A DNA stretch of 61,369 nt, taken from positions 1 through 61,369 of IMG/VR virus record IMGVR_UViG_3300045912_000939; one strand, written 5' to 3'. Both the position numbers and the translations under genes were made by a program. The notes beneath the pieces were generated by a model. That model had not been told where the DNA came from. It saw only the letters and a list, made by a program, of their open reading frames with translations, and did not search any database. Of the stretch, positions 32,401 through 40,439 are shown piece after piece. Every line of letters starts with the position of its first letter. The stretch's first letter is position 1. Origin of the DNA: a virus.

Positions 32401-33017
32401 AGCGTGCACACGAACTTCCCGAACGGACGGCATCCGGCTACGAACCCCCAGCCTACACACCGCCCGAGTCCGCTTCCGAATCGGCCGGTGCCTGGATAGA
32501 GGTGGGCGGTAACCGCTTCTACCAATTCAGCGAGGCGGAACTAGACGAATTGATGCAGCGTTATCTCGCTCAGGGCATGGATGAAAGGCGTGCTCGCGAC
32601 ATGGCGACTCGCCTGTTGGAAACGCTTGGCCCGCAGGCGCTCGAAGGGTATCGGAGAGGCGGCTTTACCGGTTGGGGTGGGCGCGATGAGGTGGCTGGGC
32701 TGGTACATCGTGGCGAGTTCGTCGTCAATGCCGAATCGACCGAACGTTACCAAGGCTTGCTCGAGCGCCTCAACGCCGGCGACGACCATGGCGTGCTATT
32801 GAGCGCGCTACGTGATGCGCCAACTTCGCCCGAATCCTCGAGGGGCGGGGAATCCTCGATTCACGTCCACCTCACGCTCGGTGGGGAGGCTCGACTCGTA
32901 GGCGGCAACCTCGACGAGGCCGGGCGAGCGCTGGCGGATTACCTGACCCCGGCGCTCGAGCGGTGGGGGCGCGAACGCTTCAGCCCGTGGAACGCCGGTC
33001 ACCGTAGGGGCGAGTGA
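29424..33017 (+). CDS. Tape measure protein with a muramidase-like domain
   Basis: A 1197-residue protein, the longest in the window. It sets tail length and is ejected with DNA. The first 200 residues are helical, with a hydrophobic segment at about 265-290 (WGMALTGVTVAAGAAHSLLG). Long helical stretches follow. Residues about 840-960 resemble a FlgJ-type glucosaminidase or muramidase: AVLTAQVVLESGYLDSELAW then RYNNPAGAKAG. The C-terminus has GGFTGWGGRDEVAGLVHRGE, a conserved tape-measure ending. Its first 35 and last 120 residues resemble the small protein at 42552. It appears leaderless. Confidence 0.9.
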   Translation: MPDNDVRINIRSSFSSEGADDVKSDARELREEFEHLADSIGDADAMLRERYASAVEDAARQTSRAAEVMAQVGPFSGILFADVARQAIQAGDLDAAISAIMQGYKTDEPRAILQRLQQEVLEARRATADVDPKAPEPELGDPRSPRIAEQLRRRVEDAIPTVEANLVLGRAGGAERSLGLAEQYLEQLRQLEGNTAELKALGGILGKHRESLEDLKTKQPLPLPDPAQPPSPVDMEGFADTLVKMMRDRGLGGAGSIGGMVGRLGRFLGPWGMALTGVTVAAGAAHSLLGRIASGAREAREEALAFHELAREFGADESILQHFLNIENATGFNVFRTSPELQALRYTTTEAGRFAAQYGVMAPNVGAAFYRPTRREVDALAQTLLEPGGDIEEARRLAEAQLRNNPPESGSGRYASPYAREYGLYLDTVAGLGLARATGIDESQIAALMRNAALVGTFEPGFAEQLARVLFQAVRDGTAEGVSASETLVSMKSYFERLAASGIRGDIEGSATIAMLQQVLNESANRTLRGESGARALTGMITGMTELGDPGLELFMQRAFAGLTAEDVGLSGEEAVWFEQLSPVVRGRIIAERAQAGNYRALEALGAQYSGAFGENQNLQVEFAQQYLGLSRTQALSLLAEHGGDLFRVFTSGEDVYRQSLQRYEAAQISDEGIGGEGALRRMAIDAEQRAFIDAERERVGSYVFALQNFDVAITETTLRLNEFWRNLAGIVAGLRQDPLLGRYIGLGLEQLHQDELQRGVSSGLIDQGAYDNAYQAYRDLGMSHEEARSVALRTVRQSSPRGGQEPEQERPELQLELGRLNRREPLTREELVLEMYEAAVRLREAGYPINPAVLTAQVVLESGYLDSELAWRYNNPAGAKAGRGWTGETVNLETTENTPTGEEYRVRADFRVYGSFEEALLDYERVMQLPWYAESVANPDDIERYIQGLMPIYDAAGRQIKPGYATDVNYDRKLDNIIRRHGLDERELERLQRAHELPERTASGYEPPAYTPPESASESAGAWIEVGGNRFYQFSEAELDELMQRYLAQGMDERRARDMATRLLETLGPQALEGYRRGGFTGWGGRDEVAGLVHRGEFVVNAESTERYQGLLERLNAGDDHGVLLSALRDAPTSPESSRGGESSIHVHLTLGGEARLVGGNLDEAGRALADYLTPALERWGRERFSPWNAGHRRGE

Positions 33018-33484
33018 AGCGCAGTAAGCACGACGAAACAGGTGATCTGGGCCGTCTGCGGTCCTTCGAAGTAGAGGCGGTGGCTGGCGAACGGCTGAAC
33101 GAGCAGTAATCGCCGCCCCTCGCTTCCGCGCAGCAGCCACAGTTCGCCCGCCATCGACGACAGCCCTCTCAGCACGATGATGTCGCGTTCGCCCTCGAAG
33201 CGCGCTTCGGTGTATCCCTGATCTCGCAGTGCCTGGAGCGCGCTCAGTTGCCAATTCACGCCTTCCATGTCGAGCGGCGGGTGTTCCACGCAGACCGTTT
33301 CGGGCTGTATGCGATAGTACGGATCGGCGAACCCCACGCGGTACAGTTCGTTGACGATGGCAGCCTCGACCAGCCAAAGGCCCCCCTCGGAGAATTGCAC
33401 CCTCGTGCCCGAGGGATGATCCGGAATATCGATAGCTAGCGCTAGCGCGTATACGCTCCACACCAAGACAGCAACCCACTTCAT
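32999..33484 (-). CDS. Secreted or membrane-anchored hypothetical protein
   Basis: A 161-residue protein from ATG 33484, starting MKWVAVLVWSVYALALAIDI, an N-terminal hydrophobic segment that may be a signal peptide or anchor. It is on the strand opposite to the tape measure and overlaps its last 19 bases. Like the secreted gene at 4127 it is an accessory gene wedged between late genes. No family recognised. Confidence 0.65.
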   Translation of the reverse strand: MKWVAVLVWSVYALALAIDIPDHPSGTRVQFSEGGLWLVEAAIVNELYRVGFADPYYRIQPETVCVEHPPLDMEGVNWQLSALQALRDQGYTEARFEGERDIIVLRGLSSMAGELWLLRGSEGRRLLLVQPFASHRLYFEGPQTAQITCFVVLTALHSPLR

Positions 33485-33514
33485 GGCTTCTCCTGCGCTC
33501 AGCATACCAAGAAC

Positions 33515-33543
33515 TGACCCCCGATGGGATGGAAGGTTCAAGC
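33515..33543 (+). promoter_or_regulatory. Predicted late promoter for the baseplate hub operon
   Basis: TGACCCC, ten bases, GAAGGT, TCAAGC, ATG. Confidence 0.65.
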
Positions 33544-35013
33544 ATGCGCGCCACCGAAAGCGATATCGCGGTCAAGCTGCATCTGCAGTCGGGACAGGTA
33601 CTCGACCTGAGCCACCTGGTGGTCGAGTACGCGGACCGCTCGAGCTTAAATGCCTTCCCCTCCTTTGGGCTGACCGTGCCAGCCGTTTACCCCGAGCCCG
33701 GCCCGTTTGAGGGGAAGCCCTTTGCTGAATTCGTGCGGCTCGGCGATATTCTCGAAGTCGGGCTGATCTCCACGGATGGTAGTCACGGCCCTTATGGGCT
33801 TGGCGGGTATCGGACCGCCATGGTCGGCATGGTGCAGCAGCTGAGCCTGAGACAGGCGCTGTCCGGCGACGATCTCATCAACGTCTGCGTCATCGGCGGC
33901 TCGAGCCTCTCCGGCGTGATGCTCAACGAGTCCGTAAGCTACTTTTTGGCGTACGGCGCGGCGCACGGCGTCTTCCGGGCGCGAGGATTGGTGCCGCTTG
34001 AAGACCTCAACAACGTGCGTCTGGACGCGGCGCTCTTGGCCTTTACCCGTGGTGTGGCCTACAGCATGCTGCGCATCGAACGCCCTCAAGGGAAGCTCGA
34101 GGATCTTCTGGGTGCAGCGTTCAAAACGCTTGACGGCGAAGGCGTCTTCGATACCGCCTGGGGACGGTACGAAGGCTCGTTCTGGGGGTTTTTGCAGAGC
34201 TACGCCGACCAACCACTGCACGAGGTGTATGCCACGCATTGGCCTCTGGCGCGAGTTCGCGAGTTTGCTGGGTTCACCCACCTGCCAAGAGTCTCCTGGG
34301 GGGAAGACCGCGTGGTGCCGGTGCTCGTCATTCGCCCTGCCCCATTCCCGTACTCCGAGGATGGCGGCCCCGCGAGGCTCGACGACTGGCGGGCGTTGCC
34401 CGTGCACGACCTTACAGCCGCGGACTGGGAGGGCTCGGAAGAGCGCTCCACGGAGCTGAGCGCGAGCGAGGTCGCCAATTTCTTCTATGTCTACCCCCGC
34501 ACGTTTAACTTCGACGAGGTGTTTAATCTCACGTACGCGCCGGTAATCATTAATGACGACTCGTGGAAGCGGCACGGCTATCGGCCGCTCAGCTTCGCCT
34601 CGTGGCTGTGGGGAAGAGGCGCCGCCAAGGAGGGCGCCGAGAACTATTTCCAGCGCCTTAACTGGCGCCTGGCCTCGCAGCACAATCGAAGAGACGAGTT
34701 TTTCGGCGGTCAACTAACCATGCGGCTGGCCCCCCATATTCGCGTAGGCGAGCGGATCAAGCTGCGGCACCGTGTCGGCGACGACACCACGGTCGCCTTG
34801 GCGTACGTTTCAGGCGTCTCCCACCGCTTTTCCGTCCGCGGCCCGAGATTGACCACGCTGAGCATCGAGCGCGGGCTTGCCGAGCGCTTTTACGAGGATG
34901 GCGCGTGGTTCGTGAAAGGGCTTATCCAGCACAACCCCATTCGAGACGAGGCGTTGCCGGTAGCCGTTGTGCGGCGCAACGACATACCGGGCGCACATCG
35001 CCTGGAGGAGTAA
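33544..35013 (+). CDS. Baseplate hub protein (gp27/gpD-like)
   Basis: A 489-residue protein whose ATG ends a late-promoter motif; an ATG at 33529 is out of place relative to it. Strand-rich N-terminal domain with LVVEYADRSSLNAFPSFGLT and a C-terminal barrel region (GGQLTMRLAPHIRVGERIKL) match the hub fold. The spike gene follows with a TAATG overlap, the usual hub-spike order. Confidence 0.75.
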   Translation: MRATESDIAVKLHLQSGQVLDLSHLVVEYADRSSLNAFPSFGLTVPAVYPEPGPFEGKPFAEFVRLGDILEVGLISTDGSHGPYGLGGYRTAMVGMVQQLSLRQALSGDDLINVCVIGGSSLSGVMLNESVSYFLAYGAAHGVFRARGLVPLEDLNNVRLDAALLAFTRGVAYSMLRIERPQGKLEDLLGAAFKTLDGEGVFDTAWGRYEGSFWGFLQSYADQPLHEVYATHWPLARVREFAGFTHLPRVSWGEDRVVPVLVIRPAPFPYSEDGGPARLDDWRALPVHDLTAADWEGSEERSTELSASEVANFFYVYPRTFNFDEVFNLTYAPVIINDDSWKRHGYRPLSFASWLWGRGAAKEGAENYFQRLNWRLASQHNRRDEFFGGQLTMRLAPHIRVGERIKLRHRVGDDTTVALAYVSGVSHRFSVRGPRLTTLSIERGLAERFYEDGAWFVKGLIQHNPIRDEALPVAVVRRNDIPGAHRLEE

Positions 35014-36164
35014 TGTTTACTGGCTTACATGAAGCACAGGTCGTGTCACCTCGAGTCGATGGCCGCCTCGAGGTGCTGCTCAACGACTACACATTAATGG
35101 GTGGCACGCTGACGGTAAGGGTGCTGCGCCCCTACGCGCACCCTAGCGCAGGCCATTATCAATTGCCTAGCGTCGGCATGTGGGGCTTGGTCGCGTTTAC
35201 CCGCAACGATGCCCGAAGCGGCGTCTGGCTCGGCAGCCTCGACGACGATCTGCGCAACCTCATCCCCGAGGAGCTGTGGGAAAGCGACCGCTACGCCGAA
35301 CTCAGCCACCACCCCTCCGACACCTACCTCATTCAGCACGGCGACGGCACCACCGAGAAGCTGTGGCCGGATGGCTCGCTCCTCAAACTCACCACCGGCA
35401 AGGACGGCAGCGTCTCCAACGAGACGAAGCGCAAGAGCAGGACGCCGCGCAAGATGCGCCGCAAGACCGGCCCCATGACGAGCGAGCGCCAGGCGTACGT
35501 ACCTCACAGCGAGCCGCCCGTCGACGTGGAGTTCGAGCATTCGAGCGGCGCAGTGGTGCGCATTACCGCCGACGGGTCGTTTCTGCTGCGCACGCCGCGG
35601 GGGCATCTCTGGCGGATGCACGACGCAACCGAGAAGGCGCGAGATCCTGAAAGCGGCGAGGCGACCGCCACGCCCGAGGAGGACGCCGGCCGGGTAGCCA
35701 GCCAGGTAGCGGTGGAGAGCGAAACAGGGCACCAGCTCATCTTCATGGATGACCCACAATCGGCGGCCAACGACCGCTATGTGAAGCTCGAAACTGCCGC
35801 CGGGCACGTGCTCGAGCTGCGCGACCTCGCCCCGGACGATCAGCACGTGAAGCTCGAGACGGCCGCGGGCGTCAAGGCGGAGCTGCGCGATACCCCCATC
35901 GTCAAGGCCACCATCGAAACGCCCGGCGGCCGCAGCTTCGTCATGGACGACGACGCGGCGCAGACCGTCGTCACCGATCCCACAGTGATCAATACCGTGT
36001 CGCCGGTGGCTAACGTCATGGCGGACGAAGTGAATCTCGCCGGTGGCGGACCTGGCGTAGCCCGCCTCGGCGACCAGGTCACCATCGTCATTCCCAGCGG
36101 CTCGAGCGCTGGAACCTACATCGGATACGTCACCAGCTCGAGCGACCGCACGTTTAGCGGGTGA
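35013..36164 (+). CDS. Baseplate spike / gpV-like protein
   Basis: A 383-residue protein from ATG 35013, overlapping the hub stop. An OB-fold N-terminal region (residues 1-90) is followed by repeated beta-strand units rich in Gly and Asp (YVKLETAAGHVLELRD, HVKLETAAGVKAELRD) that would wind as a triple-stranded beta-helix. The end VNLAGGGPGVARLGDQVTIV recalls the tip of such spikes. Punctures the outer envelope at infection. Confidence 0.8.
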   Translation: MFTGLHEAQVVSPRVDGRLEVLLNDYTLMGGTLTVRVLRPYAHPSAGHYQLPSVGMWGLVAFTRNDARSGVWLGSLDDDLRNLIPEELWESDRYAELSHHPSDTYLIQHGDGTTEKLWPDGSLLKLTTGKDGSVSNETKRKSRTPRKMRRKTGPMTSERQAYVPHSEPPVDVEFEHSSGAVVRITADGSFLLRTPRGHLWRMHDATEKARDPESGEATATPEEDAGRVASQVAVESETGHQLIFMDDPQSAANDRYVKLETAAGHVLELRDLAPDDQHVKLETAAGVKAELRDTPIVKATIETPGGRSFVMDDDAAQTVVTDPTVINTVSPVANVMADEVNLAGGGPGVARLGDQVTIVIPSGSSAGTYIGYVTSSSDRTFSG

Positions 36165-36167
36165 GTC

Positions 36168-36605
36168 ATGGCCTGTCCCGAGTGCATGGAACCGATCGTG
36201 GCGAGCATGCCCCAAGCCGAGCGGGATGCGCTCGAGGCCAAGGCGAACGCGGCTATGGCGGCGCTGAATGACAAAGTGGCTGCCATCGACCAGGCGCTCG
36301 CTGGGCTCGAGCTGGCGCGAAGCACGCTCGTCGCCAAGCGGAACCTCGCTCAAACGCTCGTGGACGATGCGAATGGCCTTCTTGCCGATCCCTTTTTCGG
36401 CCATGGCAACTGCCCGCCTATCGACGCACTGGCTGACGCACTGGGCGACGTTCACCATGAGGCCAGCCAAGAGCTTACCCAGGCCCTGGGGAGCCTCGAC
36501 AAACTCGACGACGCCATTGCCGAGGCGACGGCGAAGAAGAATGCGCTCCTCGCGACGCATAGCCAGTTGGCGACGTTGTTGAGCTGCTTGCAAGGGGCGC
36601 CATGA
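36168..36605 (+). CDS. Small coiled-coil structural protein
   Basis: A 145-residue protein starting MACPECMEPIVASMPQAERD, with a CPEC motif, a long Ala-rich coiled coil (residues 20-65), a central GHGNCPPID and a second coiled coil. It follows the spike gene by three bases. Possibly a spike-associated or baseplate trimer protein. Confidence 0.65.
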   Translation: MACPECMEPIVASMPQAERDALEAKANAAMAALNDKVAAIDQALAGLELARSTLVAKRNLAQTLVDDANGLLADPFFGHGNCPPIDALADALGDVHHEASQELTQALGSLDKLDDAIAEATAKKNALLATHSQLATLLSCLQGAP

Positions 36606-36613
36606 GCCCCAAA

Positions 36614-36634
36614 CCTGAAGCAAGGGGCTTCAGG
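36614..36634. repeat. Hairpin after the spike operon
   Basis: CCTGAAGC and GCTTCAGG form a perfect 8-base stem with a 5-base loop. No T-run follows on the plus strand, so it may be a processing site or part of a longer repeat-rich gap (36605-36766) rather than a terminator. Confidence 0.5.
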
Positions 36635-36765
36635 CTCCTGGCAGCCTGGCCGCTCCGTACCGGGCTGTCGGGAGTCCAGGCCCAACCCGGTAGATTCCTG
36701 TCATTCTAGCTCGAAGAGTAGCTCGAGCCGTACACATTGCCTTTGGCAGCTACGTGGTTGGCTTC

Positions 36766-37170
36766 TTACTGCTTGGGAAACAGTTCGTCCAGTCTCGTGC
36801 AGTCCTCGAAGTCGCGCCACACGCCGACAACCTTACCGATGACACGAGCCACCTGCTCGGGCAAGATCACCGCATCGTGGGCGCTGTCGCCCTGTAGGTT
36901 GCGAGCAACGTAATACCGACCGGTGCTCGTGTCTACAATCTCGCGCACGACGGCATAGCCGGTCTCCTTAAGCTCGAGCACGACCGCGTCGCCGGCTTGC
37001 CCTTGCTGCGAGCGATCCACGAATGTGTAGTCGCCTTCGCGTAAAGGTTGCGCTCCGCCGTCCATACCTTCGCCGAGCAACCTGACGAGGACGAGATCGC
37101 GATCCCGGACGATTCCTGCAGGGAGGGGAATCGCTACGCCTCTCTCGCTCCATCGCTGGGGCTTCTTCAT
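36766..37170 (-). CDS. S24/LexA-like peptidase-fold protein lacking HTH and catalytic serine
   Basis: A 134-residue protein with the beta-rich dimerisation and peptidase fold of LexA/CI/UmuD (GDYTFVDRSQQGQAGDAVVL, YAVVREIVDTSTGRYYVARN), but without an N-terminal DNA-binding domain. The normal GDSM nucleophile motif reads GEGMDGG and the general-base lysine position reads Arg, so cleavage seems impossible. It is on the opposite strand to the baseplate operon. It also lacks a ribosome binding site; TATTCT lies six bases before the ATG. It may bind the phage or host repressor through the shared fold. Confidence 0.7.
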   Translation of the reverse strand: MKKPQRWSERGVAIPLPAGIVRDRDLVLVRLLGEGMDGGAQPLREGDYTFVDRSQQGQAGDAVVLELKETGYAVVREIVDTSTGRYYVARNLQGDSAHDAVILPEQVARVIGKVVGVWRDFEDCTRLDELFPKQ

Positions 37171-37203
37171 GGCCTTAGAATACCTAAAATAATAAGGCTT
37201 AGG
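37171..37203 (-). promoter_or_regulatory. Promoter with inverted repeat for the S24-like gene
   Basis: On the minus strand TATTCT at 37182-37177 is followed by six bases and the ATG, a leaderless arrangement. CCTTA (37173) and TAAGG (37193-37197) form an inverted repeat that overlaps it and could be an operator. Confidence 0.55.
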
Positions 37204-37232
37204 AAGGGGCCTTGAGCGACAGTCGCGTTGCC

Positions 37233-37261
37233 TGACCCCAATCGTGCGTCACCTTACCCGC
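37233..37261 (+). promoter_or_regulatory. Predicted late promoter for the 37262 operon
   Basis: TGACCCC, ten bases, CACCTT, ACCCGC, ATG. Confidence 0.65.
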
Positions 37262-37855
37262 ATGGCCAAGGTGTATCTGCGCTTGCTCGAGCCCACCGGT
37301 GCGCTCGTCCCCTGTCCGGTGTCGTTCATCGGCTCGAGCGGCGTCTGGGCGTTCCCCCTCGGCCTGCAGTCTTATGGCGAGGAGCGGCTCGCGCGCGTGC
37401 AGGTGCTGCATATCCCCGACGGTGTGGCGGCCGACAGCCTGGGCATCTCGCCGCCGGTGTTTCAGCTCGAGGCGACCTTCGGCAGTAAGCCGAAAATGGT
37501 CCGCGGCCGCACCATGAGCGCGCAGGAGGTCACCAACGACCTGATCGCGTTCGTGCAGTTCTACTTCAGCGAGCGCCGCCAGCGCGTGCGCGAGCGTAAC
37601 GATCTGATCGAGATGGCGCTCGATGACTTCGTGCACGCCCGCCACTGGATCGTACAGCCCGATGGGGCGCCGAAGGTGCGGCACGCTGCGCGCGAGCCCG
37701 TGCGCACGTATTGGTCGATGACGCTGCAAGGTTTGCGGCGCTGGCAGTCGACCACCACCCCGCTCGATGCGCTGGCCAGCGCGCTCGTCCCCGGCACCAG
37801 CGCGCAGATCGGCAGAGAGTGGGACCGCTTCGACGCCTTCGCGGGTGAAACATGA
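37262..37855 (+). CDS. Hypothetical baseplate/tail protein
   Basis: A 197-residue protein (MAKVYLRLLEPTGALVPCPV). The start at 37262 matches the late-promoter spacing. A beta-rich first half is followed by a helical second half with TYWSMTLQGLRRWQ. It overlaps the next gene by four bases. Similar proteins occur between spike and LysM/gp25 genes in contractile phages; function unknown. Confidence 0.65.
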   Translation: MAKVYLRLLEPTGALVPCPVSFIGSSGVWAFPLGLQSYGEERLARVQVLHIPDGVAADSLGISPPVFQLEATFGSKPKMVRGRTMSAQEVTNDLIAFVQFYFSERRQRVRERNDLIEMALDDFVHARHWIVQPDGAPKVRHAAREPVRTYWSMTLQGLRRWQSTTTPLDALASALVPGTSAQIGREWDRFDAFAGET

Positions 37856-38712
37856 CGCTGCCGGCGTTGCGCGCCCGCCTGGCCGCAGGCGAGGCGAGCG
37901 TCACCGATCTCCGGCGCGCGCTCGAAGCGGCGAACGCTCGCGATGGGCTCGAGCTCGTGACGCAAGGCGCCGCTTCGCTATCGCGCGTGCGCGAGCGGCT
38001 GGAGGCCTTCTTGGGCGAGTACGAGCTGGCGCTGTCCGCGTCGATTCGAGCGCAGTTGCAGGCGTTGCAGGTTCTCATGGGCGAGGTGGGCACGCGCCTG
38101 GCAGCGCTGCTCGAGCCGGACGGCAGTCTGCCACCATCCCTGAGCGCAGCGAATGGGACGGTCGACGTGATCGGCTTGCTCGACGAGGCGACGGCCTACA
38201 CCTTTACCGAGCTGGTGGACCCCGGCGATTTGGACGTGATTCGGCTCGACACCAAGCTCGAGCTGAACGTCGACGTCGATCACTTGCGTCAGCTGCTAAT
38301 TCGCGCGGGCACCGCGTCCTTTCGCGTGACGCTCGAGGCCGAGGGTACGGAGCCCGAAGAGCAAGAGGCCTTCGAGGCGTGGCTCGAGGAGGTGGACGGT
38401 AGCCTCACCATCACCGCTGCGCCGGCGAGCGGCGCCCCCATCGACCTGGAAGGATACGACGCCGTGGTCGCGCTGGCGGCGTCGCTGGCGGATTACGGCT
38501 TGCTGGTGGGCCCCATAAGGCGCACCGCCGTCCTCACGAATGCGCTCCTGGCCGAAACGGGCACGCTCGCGCAGTGGGGCACGCGCGTGGCGGCCCCGGT
38601 GGCGCTCTCGGTCGTTCAGGGCTACGCCCGCGCCGATGCGCCTCGCCATCATCGCAGTACCCAAGCGCGCCTGGCGCTCGGTTGGGCCGTGCAGGCGCTG
38701 CGGGAGGTGTAG
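37852..38712 (+). CDS. Hypothetical baseplate/tail protein with a repeat insert
   Basis: A 286-residue helical protein (MTLPALRARLAAGEASVTDL). Residues about 95-103 (PSLSAANGT) are encoded by a copy of the dispersed 20-base repeat and sit at a domain border. The gene is flanked by ATGA-type junctions. No family recognised. Confidence 0.65.
   Translation: MTLPALRARLAAGEASVTDLRRALEAANARDGLELVTQGAASLSRVRERLEAFLGEYELALSASIRAQLQALQVLMGEVGTRLAALLEPDGSLPPSLSAANGTVDVIGLLDEATAYTFTELVDPGDLDVIRLDTKLELNVDVDHLRQLLIRAGTASFRVTLEAEGTEPEEQEAFEAWLEEVDGSLTITAAPASGAPIDLEGYDAVVALAASLADYGLLVGPIRRTAVLTNALLAETGTLAQWGTRVAAPVALSVVQGYARADAPRHHRSTQARLALGWAVQALREV
38135..38158. repeat. Dispersed repeat copy inside a tail gene
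   Basis: CCCTGAGCGCAGCGAATGGG, read in frame, between the helical N-terminal half and the next domain. Confidence 0.6.
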
Positions 38713-39339
38713 ATGCCGCGCTACGCCGTCTATGAAGTCAAGCAGTTCGACGACATCCGCCGCCTGGCTCAGCACCTACTCGGTGACTTGCATCGCTGGC
38801 GCGAGCTTGTCACTCTGAACCGGCTCGAGTATCCGTACATCGTCAGCGACCCGGCGCAGCACCTCGGCAAGCGGGTGCTGCGCCCTGGCGACCGCATGCT
38901 CTACCCGGGCCGGCCGGTTCGGCAGCTCACGCCCGCTTCGGCGCAGAACGCCGAGGCCGATGCGTACGGGCGCGACTTGCGCTTGACTCGCGACGGCCAC
39001 CTGGTGCCCATCGGCGGCAGCCTAGCGCTCGTCACCGGCCTCGAGAACCTCGAGCATGCCCTCCATCGCCGCATCAACACGCACCTGGGCGGCTTGCCGG
39101 CGCACCCGCGCACCTACGGGCACCTCGCCAAACAGTACGTGGGCAGCGTCGGCGAGCCCGAGTCGCTCGCGCTGATCGCGCTCGAGTTCGAGCGTTGCCT
39201 CCGCCGCGACTCGCGCGTGGCCAGCGTCGAAGTGTCAGGCGAACACGACGGCGCCAAGATCGCCACCACCCGCAGCCGCGTGACGCCGCACCCGCCGGGT
39301 CAAGAGCTCGTGCTTGAGGAGAGCCTGGTCGTTAACTGA
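38713..39339 (+). CDS. LysM plus gp25-like baseplate protein
   Basis: A 208-residue protein. Residues 1-65 resemble a LysM module (VKQFDDIRRLAQHLLGDLHR, then VLRPGDRMLYPG). Residues 95-205 resemble the gp25/DUF2634 wedge protein (LVTGLENLEHALHRRINTHL, GGLPAHPRTYG). The two domains connect baseplate wedge and hub. Its stop TGA is the first base triplet of the next late-promoter motif. Confidence 0.7.
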   Translation: MPRYAVYEVKQFDDIRRLAQHLLGDLHRWRELVTLNRLEYPYIVSDPAQHLGKRVLRPGDRMLYPGRPVRQLTPASAQNAEADAYGRDLRLTRDGHLVPIGGSLALVTGLENLEHALHRRINTHLGGLPAHPRTYGHLAKQYVGSVGEPESLALIALEFERCLRRDSRVASVEVSGEHDGAKIATTRSRVTPHPPGQELVLEESLVVN

Positions 39340-39365
39340 CCCTGCCGGCGCGTCACGCTCCAACT
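39337..39365 (+). promoter_or_regulatory. Predicted late promoter for the baseplate J gene
   Basis: TGACCCT, ten bases, CACGCT, CCAACT, ATG. Confidence 0.6.
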
Positions 39366-40439
39366 ATGATCCAGCGCCCCTACACCTACAAACCGCTCGA
39401 GGAGACCGTCTGGGAGATGCTGGCTTTGTGGTGGTCGCGGACGGGCATCAAGCCCGACGCCGAGCCCGGCAGCGTGCTGCGGACGCTCTGCGAGGCGGTC
39501 GGCTTCGAGGTCGAGGATCTGACCTTCCGTTTCGACAGTGGCCTGGAGACCGCCATCCCACTCGCGATCTTCGAGGCGTTCGGCTTCGAGCCGCTCGAAG
39601 CCACCAAAGCGACCGTCCCCGTGACCTTTACCCGTTCGGCAGCCTTTTCGAGCCCGCTCGAGATTCCTGCCGGCTTCAAGGTAGGGCGGGCCGACGGGGT
39701 GGATTACGAGGTGGTGCTCGGGGGCGAGATCCCCGCCGGCGAGAGCAGCGTGACCCTCGCGGCCTTGTGCACGGTGCCGGGCGCGATAGGCAACGCGCCG
39801 GCCAACACCGTGATCTTCCCTCGCGCGTCGCTACCGACGCTGGTCAGCGTCGCCAATCCGCAGCCTGCCGAGGGCGGCCAGGACGAAGAACCGCTGGACG
39901 ATCAGAAGGCCCGCTTCGCACGTTACATCGCCAGCGTGCACCGGGCGACCCGCGCGGCGCTCGAGGCAGCCGCGCTGGCAGTAACGACCGACGCCGGCGA
40001 GCGCGCGACCGAGGTGCTGGTCTTGGACGCGGTCTATAAGACGGGCCTTTCGCCGGGCTACGTCGAAGTGTGGGTGGACGACGGCTTCGCCACCGCCTCG
40101 CTGGCGCTGGTAGACGCCATCCAACAGGAGCTCGAGCGCTACCGGGCGGCAGGCGCGGTGCATGCCACCTACCCCGTCGAGCCCGTGCCGGTGGATGTCA
40201 GCTACCAGCTCGACGGCGACCCCGACGACCTCGACGCCTGCGACCAGGCGGCCAGGGATTACGTGCGCTCGCTGAGGATCGGACAGAAGGTCTCGCGCGA
40301 GAGCCTGATCACGGCGCTGACGAACGCCGCCGTCAACAGCTTTGAAGTGACGCTGCTCGAGCCCGCCGCCGACGTGATGGTCGGCCAGACGGAGCGCGCG
40401 GTGCTCGGAGCGCTCGGCGGGAGCATGATCGATGAGTGA
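39366..40439 (+). CDS. Baseplate J-like protein
   Basis: A 357-residue protein with the J-like order: helical N-terminus (VLRTLCEAVGFEVEDLTFRF), a strand-rich middle (PVTFTRSAAFSSPLEIPAGF) and a C-terminal part with GYVEVWVDDG and VPVDVSYQL. Forms the wedge ring that triggers sheath contraction. The next gene overlaps by eight bases. Confidence 0.88.
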   Translation: MIQRPYTYKPLEETVWEMLALWWSRTGIKPDAEPGSVLRTLCEAVGFEVEDLTFRFDSGLETAIPLAIFEAFGFEPLEATKATVPVTFTRSAAFSSPLEIPAGFKVGRADGVDYEVVLGGEIPAGESSVTLAALCTVPGAIGNAPANTVIFPRASLPTLVSVANPQPAEGGQDEEPLDDQKARFARYIASVHRATRAALEAAALAVTTDAGERATEVLVLDAVYKTGLSPGYVEVWVDDGFATASLALVDAIQQELERYRAAGAVHATYPVEPVPVDVSYQLDGDPDDLDACDQAARDYVRSLRIGQKVSRESLITALTNAAVNSFEVTLLEPAADVMVGQTERAVLGALGGSMIDE

